DNA of 11,888 nucleotides from Saccoglossus kowalevskii (Eukaryota; Hemichordata; Enteropneusta; Harrimaniidae), in NCBI RefSeq assembly GCF_000003605.2, contig NW_003137332.1, positions 145,285 to 157,172 of the forward strand. The letters run 5' to 3'. The position numbers were made by a program, and so were the translations under genes. How positions within the stretch are numbered: the first letter of the stretch is position 1; each line of letters starts with the position of its first letter. The notes beneath the pieces were generated by a model. It was not told the origin of the DNA. It made no database searches and was given only the letters and a program-made list of their open reading frames with translations. This document shows, in pieces, positions 8,396 to 11,888 of this stretch.

Positions 8396-9014
8396 ATATA
8401 ACAATATTATATTTAACATGAACTACATGTACTAATTAAAGTTTATTTAATTATATTTAAGTATATGTATGATAAGATGCTAGTCTGATTTATCCCGCAA
8501 AAACTGTACCGTTGATCCAAAAACGAGAGAGTGTTTCAAATCAGAAACATTGATGCCATATAATCTAGTTTTATAAGATAAGGTAACATAGTTGGTACCA
8601 AAGCAACTTTTACTAGAATTTACCTTGATATGAATACACGTAAAACAGGAAAAGCATACGCCGCGCGTAAAACATGTTAATTAGTATCATATATTTAAAT
8701 CCATGTAATGAGCTCTGGTCAGTAGGCAATTTAAGTAGGTTTAGATAAATCATTTAGACGTATCATTATACAATCAATTGCCACTATTGAACTTTGATTT
8801 TAAAATATCCATATTAACACAAACTAGTATAAATTCCTAATACAGTTTGCTGAAATGCATGTAACACAGTCTTAGGACTGAATGAATTTAAACAGTATTT
8901 ACAGTCCAATAAATGTATACGCAGTAAATTTTGTTAATAAAAGTTGCAATAAAATATACACATATGTTCATTTCCACTATATTTGTAGACGAATAGACCA
9001 GGTAGGGATTATCA
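8396..9014. other. Very AT-rich non-coding DNA
   Basis: Long A/T runs and short AT palindromes fill this stretch. It has no open frame of note, no RNA-gene signature and no repeat unit I can define. Confidence 0.6.
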
Positions 9015-9215
9015 AAACAACGTTCTTCCTATAGGTGTTCGTCGCTGCAGTAAACGTACACTGCATTGACGTTACGGCGCTACAGACGTTGCAACGCGTT
9101 CTTTTCGATATGGGATCCATAGCGACGTATACAACGCGTTTAAAACACATGGTTGGTTCACTCTCCTTCCCAGAAGCGCACACAATTCGGACGGGCACTG
9201 CCCAACGACCGTGAA
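9015..9215. promoter_or_regulatory. CpG-enriched patch, possible promoter or 5' exon
   Basis: By hand count there are about 20 CpG dinucleotides in 9020-9212, clearly more than its near-even base composition predicts and far above the flanks. It contains five ACGT cores (9020, 9054, 9069, 9086, 9125) and two copies of CAACGCGTT (around 9094 and 9134). Both strands are open here for 59-81 codons, but neither protein resembles a known family and neither has an early ATG. It lies 400-600 bases upstream of the candidate first exon at 9618, so a promoter or 5' UTR exon of that gene is the simplest reading. A coding exon on either strand cannot be excluded. Confidence 0.35.
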
Positions 9216-9617
9216 GATTCAATGGTGCACTAGTTTATGTGTGATTAATTGATACGTTTGTTTAATTAACACAGTTTCTGTCAGTTTCTCATGACTTTGT
9301 TAAGATTAAATGGAAACAAAGAACCTGTTTCAGTTTGTGTTGAAACTTTTTAGAATAGACTGGAAATCACGTGACTTCAACTTGATTATCAGAGAAAAAT
9401 TAAATATCAAGGCAAAATCATTATTCTGCTTTTCATTCCAATTTTATTTGTCTTCAACTATCCGAATTCACATAGTAAATCAAATTATGGTTTCATTGTG
9501 TCATGTGTTTCAGAGAATCCATTCAGTTCCTATGTGAACTCCCCGCGGAGTCTTCTTGTTACCTTGCTATGATTACAGTGTTGAAACAAACGCGAATAAA
9601 TCAAGTTAGTAAAAGTA
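9216..9617. other. Non-coding interval upstream of the candidate exon
   Basis: This stretch is AT-rich up to about 9535, then more GC-rich (CCCCGCGGAG at about 9541). A frame at 9310-9537 encodes an AT-driven aromatic-rich peptide and is not called. An 11-mer, ATCACGTGACT (9366-9376), is identical to one at 5243-5253. The 3' part probably contains the 5' UTR of the gene starting at 9618. Confidence 0.4.
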
Positions 9618-9734
9618 ATGGACGCTATTCTGATCGCCCGGGGTGCTGCGAGGAACTTATATGGTGTCCACAATCTGCCGCCGTATGCGACCAGTGGTGA
9701 TTGTTTGACACTGTACGGTGATAATGAATACCCG
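9618..9734 (+). CDS. Candidate first coding exon (39 codons) of an unidentified gene, partial
   Basis: An ATG with purine at -3 and G at +4 opens a frame of exactly 39 codons that runs into a consensus donor, CCG|GTGAGT (GTGAGT at 9735-9740), leaving a phase-0 junction. An in-frame TAA at 9597-9599 supports this ATG as the true start. The peptide begins MDAILIARGAARNLYG and continues through HNLPPYATSGDCLTLYGDNE to a final YP. It is rich in Leu, Tyr, Ala and Gly, has only a short hydrophobic start (AILIA) and no clear signal peptide or membrane segment. Codon choice and GC content are higher than in the flanks. If the donor is ignored, the frame runs on to a TAG at 9795-9797 with less protein-like sequence. 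Later exons are not identified in the window and may lie beyond 11888. I do not recognise the family. A frame on the opposite strand (9530-9745) overlaps it and is the less likely alternative. Confidence 0.45.
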
Positions 9735-10175
9735 GTGAGTTCCATTGAGCGCTGTGCAGAAATAGTTGTTATTGTTCAACGGCTGGGAACTCTTTAGAAT
9801 CAACGTCGATTACATTGATGTAGTAGTGTTTATAGGCGGAGTTCTCAAACTCAGACTCAGGATAATTGGCATTTTTGCTGCCATGGACGAACGCATTTTT
9901 TTTTTCACCTTTGGTAATACCTAAACACGTGATTGTTGTTTTTCTAATACAACAACGCCCGCTAAAGGCTGGAATGGTGCTCGAATACATGGATAAAGTA
10001 TAATTCTCTGAATATAAGGACAATGTTGCCATGGCGATCCCATACACAAATAATTCAGTGCGATTGTAGTATATAATACGGAGAGTGTGTTATGATATTA
10101 CAGTTCCGAATCGTAATATTGTTCACTATTGAATCCCCTACACGCACCCGGAAGATTGAACTTCCGAGTTGACAT
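9735..10175. other. Probable intron, no exon identified
   Basis: This stretch starts at the GTGAGT donor. The - strand is open for about 92 codons (10047 to 9769, with an ATG at 10032-10034) and reads like plausible protein in its second half, but no domain, splice boundary or neighbour supports it. I leave it uncalled. Confidence 0.35.
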
Positions 10176-10334
10176 GTTGTTGTCATGCGCGGATTTAGAG
10201 GGAGGCGCACTAGCCCCCCCCCCCCCATTCAGCCCGCAAAAAAATCAATTGACAAACCCAGCCCACCGGAGGGGCGCTGACGTCAATAGCAGCGCCCCCA
10301 TTACTGAATTTCTGGATCTGCCAGTGGTTGTTGT
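10176..10334. mobile_element. hAT-like MITE, 143 bp, with 8-bp target duplications
   Basis: The element spans 10184-10326 and is flanked by GTTGTTGT on both sides (10176-10183 and 10327-10334), the 8-bp target duplication typical of hAT transposons. The right flank continues as a GTT repeat, so the duplication could partly be coincidence. The ends are degenerate inverted repeats: CATGCGCGGATTTAG on the left and the complement of CACTGGCAGATCCAG on the right, matching at 9 of 15 positions. They resemble the CAGNGGCGGATCCAG-type termini I know from many invertebrate non-autonomous elements. Inside are a 13-base C run (10214-10226) and a perfect 9-bp hairpin. The GC content differs sharply from the AT-rich surroundings. 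No transposase is present. Confidence 0.6.
10271..10298. repeat. Perfect 9-bp hairpin with a CRE site, inside the MITE
   Basis: The arms GGGGCGCTG (10271-10279) and CAGCGCCCC (10290-10298) are exact complements around a 10-base loop. The stem-loop junction creates a full CRE palindrome, TGACGTCA (10278-10285). The hairpin is probably a structural part of the MITE. Whether CREB/ATF factors bind it is unknown. Confidence 0.5.
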
Positions 10335-10340
10335 TGTTGT
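10327..10340. repeat. Short GTT microsatellite at the MITE edge
   Basis: Four and two-thirds GTT units follow the right end of the MITE. They may be an expansion of the target duplication or a pre-existing repeat into which the element inserted. Confidence 0.6.
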
Positions 10341-11364
10341 CTAACAGTCTTTTAAATGCACATACGCCACAGATGAGATAGAAGTTCTAACTACACGGTA
10401 TATATCGATGACTTCTAAGGCATATGTCGAGGTTTAGCATTTGATGAATACTGTAATATCCTGACATAACAATTCACATATTTATTCATATCGATTCACT
10501 ATTGTTTGGCCAGCTCGTATCATTTTATTACGTTTTCAGTTTTATTAAAACATATCGATATACAAATACATTCTTTCTCATTTAACGTCATTGTCGCAAT
10601 ACATGAACAAATGTTTAACAAATCCTTCTACATATTTCGCCATTCTGACACAGAGGGAGACATTTTCTGTTCTGCAAACTACAACGGGTCCAAGGCGTTT
10701 GTTTTGTCCAATCATCATGATTCACGATTGTGCTCGCTACGGTCAATCACAACCGTGAGTAACGATGGTAGCCATATGACATGCGGCTCTCAGCAATGAG
10801 CGGAATGGTGTTCAACAAGTTTGAAATGTAAAATTGAATAAAAGTATGATGAAAAAAAGTCAATAATGAGGTAACTAATCATACTCATGATATACTAATG
10901 TCTTATTTTAAACGGTGGCGGCGCTATAACCACCAAATTTTGAACACTCTGTCTCTATTTGAATGTGCACGTATTACATTCAGGCTTCAATAATATTCAT
11001 AAAAATTCAATTCAATGTTCACCGGATATGTATGGTTACTAACTCGTGAACCATGCTGTATATTTTCAGGTAATTATTCATAAACCAGAATTAAAGTGTC
11101 CGTGAAACGTTGTTTCCTCCATGTTTGAAATCACTTATTTGTATATTAATATTATCATAGTTTATATTTCTGAGCATAAAATAAATTTTAATTAAAAAAG
11201 TGGCTGTCTATTATCAGTCATTTATTTCACTACGAGGTTCCTCATTAGTATTCTCATTTTAGCACTCTGGTGACGTCGCCAGGATATTGCTGCACAACGT
11301 ACTGTATATATGATAGTGAGACTCTAGGGCGGCTATGGAGAAAGCTTCAGGTTCAAGATTACTG
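10341..11364. other. AT-rich DNA with one weak exon-like stretch
   Basis: The part at 10540-10754 lies between a possible acceptor (TTTTCAG ending at 10539) and a consensus donor (GTGAGT at 10755-10760). Two + strand frames are open across it, so the coding frame, if any, is undecided, and neither protein is recognisable. The remainder, 10761-11364, holds no gene, RNA or repeat I can support. Confidence 0.3.
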
Positions 11365-11394
11365 TTTATTTTATTTATTTATTCATTTATTTTT
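11365..11394. repeat. Imperfect TTTA microsatellite
   Basis: About thirty bases of TTTA/TTTTA units with one TTCA interruption. This is a simple repeat; no retroelement body is recognisable next to it on either side. Confidence 0.7.
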
Positions 11395-11888
11395 GACAAG
11401 TATTACGCATTAATAGTACAGTAACAATTTGATTCATTTGCGGGAGTTCAGACCAATTTCTCGTATGCGACCTGTCATTGTGGCTTACAATAGTATATTT
11501 TCAATTTGTTCTCTGTTTGATCCCTAAAATCAACGTAGAATTTATCTATGTCAAGCGTGTCGTACAGTTAAACTTAAATCAATTCACACACGACATAAAC
11601 GCAACTATAGATGTATGGTAGTATTAATAATTATTGTACTTGCCTTGAGGCAATACTTTGCTTTTTACACAAAATTGGGTCAACATGTCAATTTCTGAGA
11701 ACTTTTGATTATTTCCGTGCAGATTTTTCTCTATAGAAATTACTACGCGATTGACACAACAATAAACTGCAATTACTATATAAACAATTTAATACTACAC
11801 GTGTTCTCTAGGTCCGGATGCCCGCGAATGACAGATGGTACCGTAGAGGGCGATGTTCTTTAAATGCGTTATGTAGGGAGGGGTTCTT
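11395..11888. other. Non-coding DNA to the window end
   Basis: AT-rich until about 11800, then a GC-richer end (about 11812-11860). No ORF, RNA gene or repeat is supported. Confidence 0.5.

Noticed and set aside
9530-9745. 71-codon - strand ORF over the candidate exon
   Set aside because: The + strand alternative has a well-placed ATG, an upstream in-frame stop and an exact GTGAGT donor. The - frame has no comparable boundaries and is best seen as its shadow.
9769-10047. 92-codon - strand ORF
   Set aside because: Its second half looks mildly protein-like, but it has no motif, no splice sites and no neighbour on that strand. One such frame in 12 kb of two-strand sequence is within chance.
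11838-11852. CTCF-like core TAGAGGGCG near the window end
   Set aside because: It matches only part of the consensus (two of the twelve core positions disagree), so it is not strong enough to call.
1-11888. tRNA, rRNA, CRISPR arrays, bacterial operons, retrotransposon open frames
   Set aside because: I scanned by eye for tRNA B-box-like GGTTCGA/GGTTCAA words with matching arms, regular direct repeats, and reverse transcriptase or integrase motifs, and found none convincing.

Overview
The window looks like nuclear DNA of an invertebrate animal. It is AT-rich, gene-sparse and intron-bearing, with metazoan splice signals and two small inverted-repeat elements of the kind left by DNA transposons. 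One gene is certain: an intact, single-block coding exon of 399 codons on the + strand (2682-3881) for an N-terminal RASSF protein of the RASSF9/RASSF10 (Drosophila Meru) type. This is a family of animals. I lean weakly towards a marine invertebrate, but the sequence does not fix the phylum.

Layout: 1-2640 holds no recognisable gene and is probably upstream region and/or intron of the RASSF gene. A splice acceptor ends at 2674, eight bases before the start codon, so at least one further 5' exon should lie upstream. The coding exon is followed by about 1.7 kb of T- and A-rich sequence that reads as a long 3' UTR, with an AU-rich element, a Pumilio-type site and two AATAAA signals near 5546 and 5580. 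The interval 5586-9000 is mostly non-coding. It contains one weak small ORF (6145-6354), a palindromic TA-flanked MITE-like element (6808-6905), a strongly G+T-skewed tract whose opposite strand reads like broken mucin-type Thr/Ser/Pro sequence (6990-7300), and a cluster of ACGT-core sites (8184-8395).

From about 9015 base composition shifts. There is a CpG-enriched patch (9015-9215), then a short + strand reading frame (9618-9734) that begins at a well-placed ATG and ends exactly at a consensus GTGAGT donor. I read it as the first coding exon of a second, unidentified gene whose remaining exons may lie beyond the window. A 143-bp hAT-like MITE with 8-bp flanking duplications lies at 10184-10326. 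The rest, to 11888, is AT-rich with one microsatellite and one weak exon-like stretch.

I found no RNA genes, CRISPR arrays, phage or bacterial features, or multi-gene system. The points most worth following up are the RASSF protein's C-terminal PDZ-ligand-like tail, the hidden 39-codon exon, and the two MITEs with their internal regulatory-looking palindromes.
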